Assembly (NCBI GenBank): GCA_902584225.1
Contig: CACHYX010000009.1
Span: 1-35,457, forward strand
Source: an uncultured Pelagibacteraceae bacterium
Lineage (GTDB): Bacteria; Pseudomonadota; Alphaproteobacteria; Pelagibacterales; Pelagibacteraceae
Direction of reading: 5' to 3'
DNA: 35,457 nucleotides
Numbering within the stretch: position 1 is the stretch's first letter; each line of letters begins with the position of its first letter. This document shows, piece after piece, positions 1 through 8,537 of this stretch. A model generated the notes under the pieces. The model was given only the letters and a program-made list of their open reading frames with translations. It did no database searches and was not told where the DNA came from. The translations under genes and the position numbers were made by a program.

Positions 1-1502
1 ATAAATTTAAATTTCTTAATTCAAATAAAATTCTGGAACTAATACATGCAATTTCACTTTTAGTAATAGAGGATAACGAAAAAATTATAATTGAAAAAAA
101 AAGTAATTTTTCAATAAAAGAAAATGATTATATTGAAAATATTGTAATTGGATCTGGGCCATCAGGGAGTATAACTGCACTAGAATTAAAAAAAAATAAG
201 TTAGACACTTTATTAGTTGAACAAGGTTATAAATATTCATTACCAAAAACTAAGCATCCTGGGAATGAATTTTTATATAAATGGAAATTTTCAGGTTTAT
301 CAGGTGCGATTGGTAATCCTGAATTACAATACGCCTCAGCTGAGTGTTATGGTGGCGGTAGTGAAATAAATAGTGGTCTTTACCATGAGATAGATAATAA
401 ATTCATTGAGAAAATTTCAAAAAAAAATGGTCTTAAAATTAAAACTGAAAGCTATTTTCTTAATGAAATAACCAATAGTGACAAAATTGAAAAAAAACCA
501 TTAATTCAATTAAGAGACTATTTTAAAGAAGGTGCAAAAAAAATAAATTATAAAAATGAGGATATAAAAAGATTTATAAAGAAAGAGGAGGGGGATAAAT
601 CAAAAAACTCGATGACAGAAACACTTTTAAAACAATATGAGAATTTAGAAGGGAAATTTGTTTTAGGATATAAAGTGATAAGTATACACGAAGATAAAAA
701 TAAAAGTAAAATAATCTTACAAAAAAGGAATGAAAAAAAATCGATTTATTGTAAAAATTTATTTGTTTGTTGTGGATCACCTTACACATTAAATTTATTA
801 AAAAAGAGTAAAATCATTAATAAAAATACTAATGATAACTTTCATTTCCATCCAATGTTTAAAGTTATCGCTAAATTTCCCAAAAAGGTAAATGATTTTG
901 AAAGTTTAGATGTTATTAGCTCGCAAATTACAGAGTTTTATCCAGAATTTATTTTTGGTAATGCAGCTAGTGGAAAAAAATTTTTGAAAATTGCGACTTT
1001 TAATAATGAAGATGCTTATCAAGATGTAAAAAAAAATTTTGAATATATGAGTATATTTCACTCAACATTTTCAATTGGCAAGTGTAAATTAAAAAAAATA
1101 CCACTTATCAATGAGCCTTTGGTTTTTCATCAATTAAATAAAGAGGAGATTTTAAAAATAAAAGAGGGAATTAAAAAATTAATAAATTTTTTGTTTATAT
1201 GTAATGCTGAATATATTTATTTATTAAATGAAAAAATAACTGAATACAATGAAATAAAAATTGAAAAAATTTTAAGAAAAAATAAGATAAATTTATCGGC
1301 TGTGCATTTATTAGGTGGTTTATCTTTCGGTTCATATAAGGATTGCTCACTAGATATAAATGGAAAGATTAAAAATATTAATTCAAACATATATGTTAAC
1401 GATTCTTCTTTAATAACAGAAAATTTACTAAAAAATCCTCAAGGAGCTATTTTAACAATAGCTAAAAATAATATAGATAACTTCATAAGTATGAATAAAT
1501 GA
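1..1502 (+). CDS. GMC-type FAD-dependent oxidoreductase, 5'-truncated by window edge
   Basis: The reading frame is open from base 3 to the stop at 1500-1502 (at least 499 aa), so the gene begins before the window; the internal ATG at 612 is not the start. A dinucleotide-binding loop, GSGPSGS, is encoded at 150-170 after a beta strand (NIVI) and is followed by an LLVEQG-like strand end, as in FAD Rossmann folds. A GGGSEIN-like motif lies near 352-372, matching the GMC family region after the first FAD segment. The C-terminus has a His at 1305-1307 followed by GG, then VNDSS and KNPQGAI motifs, as in GMC oxidoreductase C-termini. The substrate is not identifiable. It overlaps the next gene by 4 nt (ATGA), so the two are likely translated together; this suggests a role in sugar or lipid-linked sugar oxidation (inference). 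Confidence 0.8.
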   Translation, partial: KFKFLNSNKILELIHAISLLVIEDNEKIIIEKKSNFSIKENDYIENIVIGSGPSGSITALELKKNKLDTLLVEQGYKYSLPKTKHPGNEFLYKWKFSGLSGAIGNPELQYASAECYGGGSEINSGLYHEIDNKFIEKISKKNGLKIKTESYFLNEITNSDKIEKKPLIQLRDYFKEGAKKINYKNEDIKRFIKKEEGDKSKNSMTETLLKQYENLEGKFVLGYKVISIHEDKNKSKIILQKRNEKKSIYCKNLFVCCGSPYTLNLLKKSKIINKNTNDNFHFHPMFKVIAKFPKKVNDFESLDVISSQITEFYPEFIFGNAASGKKFLKIATFNNEDAYQDVKKNFEYMSIFHSTFSIGKCKLKKIPLINEPLVFHQLNKEEILKIKEGIKKLINFLFICNAEYIYLLNEKITEYNEIKIEKILRKNKINLSAVHLLGGLSFGSYKDCSLDINGKIKNINSNIYVNDSSLITENLLKNPQGAILTIAKNNIDNFISMNK

Positions 1503-2392
1503 AAATTTTTGAATTTATAAAATTAAATAATATTTTCAAAAATTTGTTAATATTAATTCCATTTTTAGTAGCTGGAGGAAATATTAACCCAGAAAGTCTC
1601 CTAATCTTTGGTGAAGGATTTACAATATTTTTTTTTTTAACAACCTGTTGTTATATAATAAATAATTTTACTGATAGAAAAATTGACAGGATAAACATAT
1701 TAAAAAAAAAGAAATATTATCCTGAGGAAAAAGAAATATTCAAAATTTTTTTATTTTTTTTTACTTTATTTTTATTATCAGTTTTTTATTTTAATAGCTT
1801 TCATAATTATTTTCTATATCTTTATATTTTAAATTTTGTTTTATATAATTTTTATTTTAAGCAGATATTTTTAATTGATATATTGTTCTTAACTAATTTT
1901 TACTTAATTAGACTTCTTTATGGTGTTCAAATTTTTGATTTAGATTTTAGTAGTGGTTTTTTTATTTTTTTTGTTACTATTTTTTTGTGTCTCTCATTAG
2001 GTAAAAGAATAATACAAATAAACGTTAATAAGCTTGCAAAAGAAAATAGAATTATACCTTATTCTATTAAAGATAAATTATATCTAAAAAGATCTTTTCT
2101 TATTTTTTTAAGTATCAACTTTTTAACTTTTCTATTTTTTTTTATTCAAAATTTAGATTTTATCGTTTTTGAAACGAATTTTTTTTTGAATATTAAGGAT
2201 TATAATAATTTTGAAATTATATCTTTATTGTTTTTTTATAGTGTATTAGTTCTTAGATTATTTTTTTTAATATCGAAAGATTTAATCAAAAAAGATATTT
2301 ATGAATTTTTTTTAAAAGATAAGATTACTTTAATAGTGTTATTTATAGTAGTCATCGAATTAATTTATTTGCAAGTTAAAGCTATATTTTAA
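1499..2392 (+). CDS. UbiA-family prenyltransferase, polyprenyl-phosphate phosphoribosyltransferase-like
   Basis: A 297-aa integral membrane protein with about eight or nine hydrophobic segments. The family's Mg/diphosphate motif is visible as N55-x3-D59-x3-D63 (NNFTDRKID). A second conserved region starts at D127 and includes R138 and YG (LIRLLYG), followed by a GKR triplet at 168-170. The R-x(2-3)-G plus GKR pattern resembles decaprenyl-phosphate 5-phosphoribosyltransferases (Rv3806c type) more than quinone or heme UbiA enzymes. Known for that group: transfer of phosphoribose from PRPP to polyprenyl phosphate at the inner membrane. The substrate here is inferred, not shown. It is coupled to the upstream oxidoreductase by a 4-nt overlap, and its stop codon overlaps that of the convergent GT87-like gene. 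Confidence 0.75.
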   Translation: MKIFEFIKLNNIFKNLLILIPFLVAGGNINPESLLIFGEGFTIFFFLTTCCYIINNFTDRKIDRINILKKKKYYPEEKEIFKIFLFFFTLFLLSVFYFNSFHNYFLYLYILNFVLYNFYFKQIFLIDILFLTNFYLIRLLYGVQIFDLDFSSGFFIFFVTIFLCLSLGKRIIQINVNKLAKENRIIPYSIKDKLYLKRSFLIFLSINFLTFLFFFIQNLDFIVFETNFFLNIKDYNNFEIISLLFFYSVLVLRLFFLISKDLIKKDIYEFFLKDKITLIVLFIVVIELIYLQVKAIF

Positions 2393-3552
2393 TTATGTAA
2401 GTAATTCAAAAATTTATTAATAAACGGGCTCCTCACTTTTAAAATCATTATTATATAATAAGAAATAAAAATAAGTAAAAAGACTTTAGCAATAAGGCAA
2501 AGTAAAGCTCCTAAAGTTACACCGAAAACTGATATTAATAGTGCATAGTTAAAGGAAATTATCATACAAAATATTAAAAAAATTCTTAACTTATTTATAT
2601 TTATTAAAAAAATAAATTCATAACAGAGAATAAGAAATATTAAACGATAATCAAAGTTTTTACTTAAAAGGAAAGTTCCGACATAAATAAGACCACCATA
2701 TAAAAAACTTGTAATAATTTTTTCATCAATCTTTTCAAAATTAGTTTTAATTCTATCTTTAAACATTAGGTAAAAACTTATTATTAACAAAACAAGAATT
2801 ACGCTAATAAAATAATCTTTAATGTTTATCCCAAGTAATTTTGAAAATCCTTTGCTAATTGTTGAAGATCCGTAACTTAGTCCAGCAGATTTAGGTGTGT
2901 TTAAAATAATATATTTTAATTCTTCAATATTCAAATAAATGGTAAATATTCCAATAATTGCGAAAGAAAATAAAATTTTCTTATTTTCTAAGAAAGTAAG
3001 AATTAAAGCTAGTGGGTATATTTTTAAAAAAGAAGCTAGTGATATAAAAAAAAAAGAGTACAAAGGTAATAGATATAATGAGAAATAAATAATTGAAAAA
3101 ATTATTAAATCACTATTTCCTCTCTCAATTCCCAATAATGATGAGCTAGAAAAAATTATAAATAAAAATAAAAATGACTTTACTTTTAATAATAAAATCA
3201 GACATATTAATAAATAAATTGATACCATTGTTAAATTAAACATTAAAAAGAAATTTTCATTTTCAAGATTGAAAATCTTTGCAATATCAATCCATATAGG
3301 TGGATAATTAAGTGCTCTACCCCAAGGATCTCCGGGATTGTTGATATAAGGATTTGACCCAAGTGACTCCGATTTTAATGCGCCTTGAATAAATCTCATG
3401 TCTGCAAAAATAGGTTCTGCTGATGGCACGTAAACAAAATACCAAGATGCCTTCCAGCCATTTAAAAATAAACTTGAAAGAAATAGTGAAATTAATAAGA
3501 CAAATATTAGTAGTAAGAAAATTTCTTTTTTTGTATATAATTTTTTTATCAT
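2389..3552 (-). CDS. GT87/DUF2029-like polytopic glycosyltransferase
   Basis: A 387-aa protein made mostly of hydrophobic helices (about ten). After the first membrane segment lies a loop with D51, then NPY (68-70) and YPP (83-85). ERGNSD occurs at 143-148 and LKIYP with K177. This loop aspartate, YPP, GN(S)D and K-x-x-P pattern is that of the DUF2029/GT87 GT-C family, which in characterised members uses polyprenyl-phosphate-linked sugars on the outer face of the membrane. The acceptor is unknown. The gene converges on the UbiA-like gene, with stop codons overlapping, and diverges from nadK across 72 AT-rich bases. A functional link to the UbiA-like enzyme (donor made by one, used by the other) is inference from proximity. 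Confidence 0.7.
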   Translation of the reverse strand: MIKKLYTKKEIFLLLIFVLLISLFLSSLFLNGWKASWYFVYVPSAEPIFADMRFIQGALKSESLGSNPYINNPGDPWGRALNYPPIWIDIAKIFNLENENFFLMFNLTMVSIYLLICLILLLKVKSFLFLFIIFSSSSLLGIERGNSDLIIFSIIYFSLYLLPLYSFFFISLASFLKIYPLALILTFLENKKILFSFAIIGIFTIYLNIEELKYIILNTPKSAGLSYGSSTISKGFSKLLGINIKDYFISVILVLLIISFYLMFKDRIKTNFEKIDEKIITSFLYGGLIYVGTFLLSKNFDYRLIFLILCYEFIFLININKLRIFLIFCMIISFNYALLISVFGVTLGALLCLIAKVFLLIFISYYIIMILKVRSPFINKFLNYLHN

Positions 3553-3624
3553 TTATATTGATATATACTAATTTTATAAAAAAAAATTAACTAATTAGAA
3601 TTAAATGAGTAAAAAAAAAATTAA

Positions 3625-4392
3625 ATGAAAAAATTTCACATTATTAGTGATACAAATAATAAATCACTTAAAATAAAAAAATTCTTACTAAGTATAATTA
3701 AACAAAGTTCTTTAAAGACATCATCTCTAATAATAGTTGTTGGTGGAGATGGTTTTATGCTTCAAACTTTAAAAAAAAATTTTAAATTTAAAAAACCATT
3801 TTATGGCATAAATTCTGGAAATTATGGATTTTTAATGAATAAATTTAAAAAAGAAAAAATATACAAAAAAATTTTACAAGCAAAAAAAATTACTATATCT
3901 CCTTTAACTATGAGTGTAAAAACAAAGTCAGGATTTATAAAAAAAGGGATTGCTATTAATGAAGTGTCGATACTTAGACAGAGTAGACAAGCAGCTTCTT
4001 TAAAAATAAACCAGGGCAAAAAAAAAATTATTAAAGAACTAATTTCAGATGGAGTGTTAGTATCTACTCCAGCTGGAAGTACTGCATATAATCTTTCTGT
4101 GCATGGTCCAATATTAAGTTTAAATTCCAAACAGTTATCGATTGCACCGATCAGTGCATTTAGACCTAGAAGATGGAAGCCCAGAATAGTAAATGACAGT
4201 TCTCAAATTACAATTAAAAACCTTAATCCAAATAAAAGACCAATAAGTGCTGTTGCAGATAATTTTGAGGTCAGAAATGCAAACCAAATAACAATTAAAA
4301 AAAATAAAAAGATTCAATTTTGTTTAATGTATGACAGGAACAGAAGCCTTCAAAAAAAAATTAGCATTGAAAAAATAAGAAAAGAAAACTAA
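3625..4392 (+). CDS. nadK: NAD kinase
   Basis: A 255-aa cytoplasmic enzyme that phosphorylates NAD to NADP using ATP. GGDG at residues 40-43 is the family's nucleotide-binding motif. NSGNYGF follows, then DGVLVSTPAGSTAYN with the conserved SxPxGSTAY core, and PISAFRPRRW, a variant common in alphaproteobacterial enzymes. The length fits the short proteobacterial type. It starts 72 nt after the divergent GT87-like gene and ends in TAATG, overlapping the start of the sugar epimerase, so a housekeeping enzyme is translationally coupled to a glycan gene. The intergenic region is so A/T-rich that I cannot name a promoter with confidence. Confidence 0.93.
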   Translation: MKKFHIISDTNNKSLKIKKFLLSIIKQSSLKTSSLIIVVGGDGFMLQTLKKNFKFKKPFYGINSGNYGFLMNKFKKEKIYKKILQAKKITISPLTMSVKTKSGFIKKGIAINEVSILRQSRQAASLKINQGKKKIIKELISDGVLVSTPAGSTAYNLSVHGPILSLNSKQLSIAPISAFRPRRWKPRIVNDSSQITIKNLNPNKRPISAVADNFEVRNANQITIKKNKKIQFCLMYDRNRSLQKKISIEKIRKEN

Positions 4393-5396
4393 TGAAAATA
4401 ATTTTAACAGGTTGTGCAGGATTTATTGGATTTCATTTAGCAAAAAAATATTTAGAAATGAATTATACTGTGATTGGTATTGATAACCTAAATAGTTATT
4501 ATAGCAAAAAATTAAAAAAAGACCGATTAAATCAGCTTTTTGAACATCCAAAAAAAAGAAACTTTATTTTTCACAAAGTCTCTATTGATAATTTTAAAGC
4601 CTTAAAAAAAATATTTATTAAACATAAACCTCCTATAGTCGTAAATTTGGCTGCACAAGCCGGAGTTAGACACTCATTAAAAAAACCTTTAGATTATGTA
4701 AAATCAAATTTGATTGGTTTTTCAAATATTTTAGTTTTATCAAAAGAATTCAGAGTAAAACATTTTATTTATGCTAGCACTAGTAGTGTTTATGGTAATT
4801 CTAAAAAAAATATTTTAGCTGAAACTGATAATGTTGATCATCCTATTCAATTTTATGCAGCAACAAAAAGGTCTAATGAGTTAATGGCGCATGCTTATAG
4901 TAGTTTATATAATTTGCCTACAACAGGTCTAAGATTTTTTACAGTATATGGACCATGGGGAAGACCAGATATGGCCTTATTTTTATTTACAAAAAACATG
5001 TTAAATAACAGACCTATTTATGTTTTTAATAATGGAAACCATATAAGAGATTTCACGTTTGTTGATGATATAGTTGATGGAATATACAAAGTTACCAAAA
5101 AAAAATTTATTAAAATAAATAAAAAAAATGATCCATCAGAGTCATTTTGTCCATTTAGAATATTAAATATTGGTAATAATAATCCAATTCCGCTTATGAG
5201 ATATATAAAAGTTTTAGAATCTGAGCTAGGCGTCAAATCAAAAAAATTTTTTAAACCCCTGCAAAAGGGGGATGTAAAGAATACAAATGCATCTATCAAA
5301 AAAATTAAAAATTTATATAGCTATAACCCCAATACCGAAATAGAAAAAGGGATTAAAAAATTTGTTAATTGGTATAGAGAATATTTCAATGTTTAA
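4392..5396 (+). CDS. NAD-dependent epimerase, UDP-glucuronate 4-epimerase-like
   Basis: A 334-aa short-chain dehydrogenase/reductase of the extended type. TGCAGFIG at residues 6-13 binds NAD, and Y155-x3-K159 (YAATK) is the catalytic pair. IDNLNSYYS after the second strand and YGPWGRPDMALFLFTK further on are typical of CapI-type UDP-glucuronate 4-epimerases, which interconvert UDP-GlcA and UDP-GalA. RDFTFVDDIVDGI is the conserved C-terminal substrate-domain motif. It is coupled to nadK by a TAATG overlap and overlaps the following dehydrogenase start by 8 nt. Substrate assignment is by motif similarity; a UDP-GalNAcA epimerase role is possible because the partner dehydrogenase looks like a UDP-HexNAc enzyme. 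Confidence 0.85.
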   Translation: MKIILTGCAGFIGFHLAKKYLEMNYTVIGIDNLNSYYSKKLKKDRLNQLFEHPKKRNFIFHKVSIDNFKALKKIFIKHKPPIVVNLAAQAGVRHSLKKPLDYVKSNLIGFSNILVLSKEFRVKHFIYASTSSVYGNSKKNILAETDNVDHPIQFYAATKRSNELMAHAYSSLYNLPTTGLRFFTVYGPWGRPDMALFLFTKNMLNNRPIYVFNNGNHIRDFTFVDDIVDGIYKVTKKKFIKINKKNDPSESFCPFRILNIGNNNPIPLMRYIKVLESELGVKSKKFFKPLQKGDVKNTNASIKKIKNLYSYNPNTEIEKGIKKFVNWYREYFNV

Positions 5397-6652
5397 AAAA
5401 AATCCAAAAGTATCAATTATAGGCATGGGGTATGTTGGTTTACCCCTAGCCATAAAATTTTCAAAATTTTATAAGGTAAAAGGCTTTGATCTTAGTTTGA
5501 GTCGAATAAACAAATTAAAGAAAGGAATTGACAAAAATCTCGAGTTTAAAAAAAAAGATATTCTAAAAAAAAACATAACCTATTCAAATAAGCAAAAAAT
5601 TCTCAAGGATACAGACATTTTTATTGTAACTGTACCAACCCCTCTTAAAAAGAATAATAAACCAGACTTGTATCCTATAATTCAGGCAACAAAAATAATT
5701 AGAAAATATTTAAAAAAAAATAATATAATTATATATGAGTCAACAGTTTATCCTGGATGCACTGAAGAAATATGTTTACCTTTATTAACGTCCTCGAGAA
5801 AGTTAAAATTAAACACAGATTTTTTTTTTAGGTTACTCCCCAGAAAGAATTAATGTGGGTGATAAAAAATATAATATTTCAAACATTGTAAAAGTGGTAT
5901 CTGGTTCTAACAAAAGAGCAACTTTATACATATCAAAAATTTATAATAAGATTGTCAATGCAGGAATACATATTGCTCCATCAATAAAAGTTGCAGAAGC
6001 TGCCAAAATAATTGAAAACTCACAGAGAGATTTAAATATTGCGTTTATGAACGAACTTTCAAAAATTTTTTTCAAAATGGGAATAAGCTTTAACGAAGTT
6101 ATTAATGCAGCTTCTACAAAGTGGAACTTTATTAAATTTAGACCTGGACTAGTGGGGGGTCATTGTATAGGTGTTGACCCATACTATTTAACCTACAAGG
6201 CAAAAAAAATGGGTTTCGACCCAAAGATCCTTTTAGCAGGGAGAAAAACAAATGATTATATGTCTAGGCATGTAGCTGAAAGATATCATTCAAGTATTAA
6301 GAAATTAAAAAATAAAGTAAAAAAAATATTAATTTTGGGATTAACATTTAAAGAAAATTGTACGGATGTAAGAAATTCAAAAGCTTTAGATGTTTGTAAT
6401 CATTTACAAAAACTAAATTATGATGTTGATTTATATGACCCTAATGTAAAAAAAGAAGACTTACCAAAATACTTTCGAAAATTTTTAATAAAAAAACTTA
6501 AGAGAAATTTTTACCAAGGTGGACTGTTATTAGTGAACCACGATATTTTTATCAAAAATTGGCAGACATATAAAAAGACTTTTAAACCAAATTCTCAAAT
6601 ATTTGATATAAATAATAAACTTAATACCAAAAGCATTTTTTTAAAGCTATAG
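5389..6652 (+). pseudogene. Nucleotide-sugar 6-dehydrogenase (TviB/WbpO-type), frameshifted
   Basis: Two adjacent frames encode one protein. The first half starts at ATG 5389 with IIGMGYVGLP (NAD loop, residues 10-19), then VTVPTP and ESTVYPGCTEE. The second half, in the next frame, reads GYSPERINVGDK, an FRPGLVGGHC segment with the catalytic Cys codon at 6164-6166, DPYYL, and a C-terminal UDP-binding domain (LGLTFKENCTDVRNS). The switch lies in the T10 run 5820-5829; nine T would restore one frame of 420 aa, the normal family size. GGHCIGVDPYYL marks the UDP-N-acetylhexosamine dehydrogenase group rather than UDP-glucose dehydrogenase (GFGGSCFPKD). It may be a sequencing error, a true mutation, or a gene rescued by slippage. 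A downstream internal ATG (5855) is unlikely to make a functional protein. Confidence 0.85.
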
Positions 6653-6662
6653 ATCAAAATAC

Positions 6663-7427
6663 TCATTTTTTAATTTTAAAAAAATTTAGAAAAATATTCC
6701 TGTAAATATTCATTATTGTTAAGATTATTACAAAAAATAAAACTATTAAATTTTGATTATTTTTAAACCTAATTTTAAATTCTATGAGACATTTTTCAAA
6801 TTTTGAAACTTTTTCAGATATTCCTCCTGGCCTAAAATAACCAATAATTTCATTTTTTTTTGTGTTATAACCTTTAATATTTTTATTACTAAAAAGTTTG
6901 TAAAAAAAATCATAATCTGCACACAAGTTATAATTTGAGTTGTAATAACCTATTTTCTTATGAACTTTTTTTTTAACAAAAAAACTTACAGAGTGAGAAG
7001 GGTATATATTAAATTTGTAATAAATTTTATCTTTCTCTAACTTGTATAGTGTTCTATTATATTTTTTTACAGACCCAAAAATATAAGATAACGAATTGTC
7101 TTTTTTGAAATAGTTAAAGATAATTTTTAATGCATTTTTATAGAAATAATCATCAGAATTTAAAACAGCTATTACTTCTCCTTTGGATATTTTAATACCT
7201 CTATTAATTGCTTCCCAAAGATTTTTATCTTTTTTACTTATAATTATATTTTTTTTATTTTTATTTTTTTTTAATATTTGGAGTGTATTATCTTTTGATT
7301 TCCCATCTATAATAATATGTTCATAGTTCTTGAAACTTTGTTTTTTTAAGCTATCTATATTTCTTTTAATATGTTTTTCTCCATCTAGAACAGGTGTAAT
7401 TATACTAAAATATATTTTTTTTTTCAT
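6663..7427 (-). CDS. GT2 family glycosyltransferase
   Basis: A 254-aa GT-A fold enzyme. The start (YFSIITPVLDG) is the classic first strand and nucleotide-binding turn. IIIDGKSKDNT corresponds to the second conserved region, and NSDDYF (SDD at 91-93) is the metal-binding DxD equivalent. CADYDFFYKL in the C-terminal half matches the acceptor-side ED/D region of WcaE-like GT2 enzymes. A hydrophobic stretch near residues 228-250 suggests a C-terminal membrane anchor. It starts within the 3' end of the upstream GT4 gene (4-nt overlap, ATGA) and is the last gene of the minus-strand operon. It ends 10 nt from the convergent dehydrogenase, with no room for a separate terminator. Sugar specificity cannot be told. 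Confidence 0.85.
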   Translation of the reverse strand: MKKKIYFSIITPVLDGEKHIKRNIDSLKKQSFKNYEHIIIDGKSKDNTLQILKKNKNKKNIIISKKDKNLWEAINRGIKISKGEVIAVLNSDDYFYKNALKIIFNYFKKDNSLSYIFGSVKKYNRTLYKLEKDKIYYKFNIYPSHSVSFFVKKKVHKKIGYYNSNYNLCADYDFFYKLFSNKNIKGYNTKKNEIIGYFRPGGISEKVSKFEKCLIEFKIRFKNNQNLIVLFFVIILTIMNIYRNIFLNFFKIKK

Positions 7428-8537
7428 AAATATGAATTTTGTAAAAGATTATTAAATTTATTGATAATTATTTTTGATGTAAATTTTTTTAGATTATTTT
7501 TAATTAATTTTTTATTCCTTTGGTAATATTTTATATTCAATATAAATCGATTAATATGATAAGCAAAAAATTTTGGATCATTGGTGTTGATTATTTTTCC
7601 AATTTTGCCATTGAGAAGTATATTAAATATGCCGCCACCAGTATCTCTGCTAAGTATATACAAATTATTATTTAAGGCCTCAACAACTATGTTAGGAAAT
7701 CCTTCAAAATCTGATGAACTTATAAACAAGTCGTTTTTTTTGAAATAGTTTTTATAATTTTTATCAAATCTTTTAATTTTAATAATTTTTTGTAAGTTAT
7801 TTTGATTAATTAAAAACTGTAAATTTGAATACTCAGGTCCATTACCAATAATATCTAAAGATAGGTTAAGATTTTTCAAATGTTTCATTGATTTTATTAA
7901 AAAATCAAAGCGTTTTTCAACTGACAATCTTCCTACTGAAAGTATCCTAATTTTACTCTTTATTCTAATTTTCCTTTTTTTATAATTTGAAAAGTTTATT
8001 TTTTCTATAGAAGGAGAGTAAATACTTACAGTTTTACATTTTATTTTTTGTTTAAATTGTTTTTGTGTAAATTTTGAATTTAATATTACCAAATCGCTAA
8101 ACTTATAAAAATTTTTCATTGTAAAATAAATTAATTTTTTTTTTAGGAAGTCCGTAAAGCTGTAAAATGTGTTCAACTCCTTTAATGGAGTTCTTTCAAA
8201 AAGAATTAATTTATAATTGGATAATAACTTAATAAAAATGCATGATAAAGCATTAGCATAATTCATATTAGAAATGAAAATTGTATTTTTTTTATCAAAA
8301 TCATTTTTTAAAATTTTGATTATCTTAAAAAATGAAAATAACGTTTTTTTTGATTTTTATTTCAAATATTTTAGTATCTCTTCTGAGACTATCTTTATAG
8401 TAGCAATTACCTAAACAAAAGATTGATGGTCTAAATTTTCCTCTATCTAATCCATTACAAATTTTAACAATAGACTTTCCTGCACCACCTGCACCAAAAT
8501 TAGGAAGAAAAAAAATTATATTCTTTTTTTTATTCAT
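7424..8537 (-). pseudogene. GT4 family glycosyltransferase, frameshifted
   Basis: The N-terminal part (from ATG ending at 8537) reads NIIFFLPNFGAGGAGKSIVK, the usual GT4 start with a glycine-rich loop. It then runs into a stop 18 codons after RDTK. Shifting frame at the T8 run 8344-8351 (plus-strand bases) continues as TLFSFFKIIKIL, then TIFISNMNYANA, and joins smoothly to the C-terminal half. That half holds LSVGRLSVEKRFD, IIGNGPE, SSSDFEGFPNIVVEAL (E-x7-E type motif) and a GGG nucleotide loop. Removing one base gives a 370-aa protein, the normal GT4 size. The start overlaps the upstream GT4 gene by 8 nt and the stop overlaps the GT2 start. As assembled, only a 70-aa fragment and an internal-ATG fragment (8266-7424) could be made. 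Confidence 0.85.

Noticed and set aside
574-789. Minus-strand frame within the oxidoreductase gene
   Set aside because: Antisense shadow; low-complexity Phe/Leu/Tyr-rich product from an AT-rich coding strand.
3605-3628. Seven-codon frame ending in the nadK ATG (ATGA overlap)
   Set aside because: Its sequence is nearly all A; no coding signal beyond chance, though it could act as a weak leader peptide.
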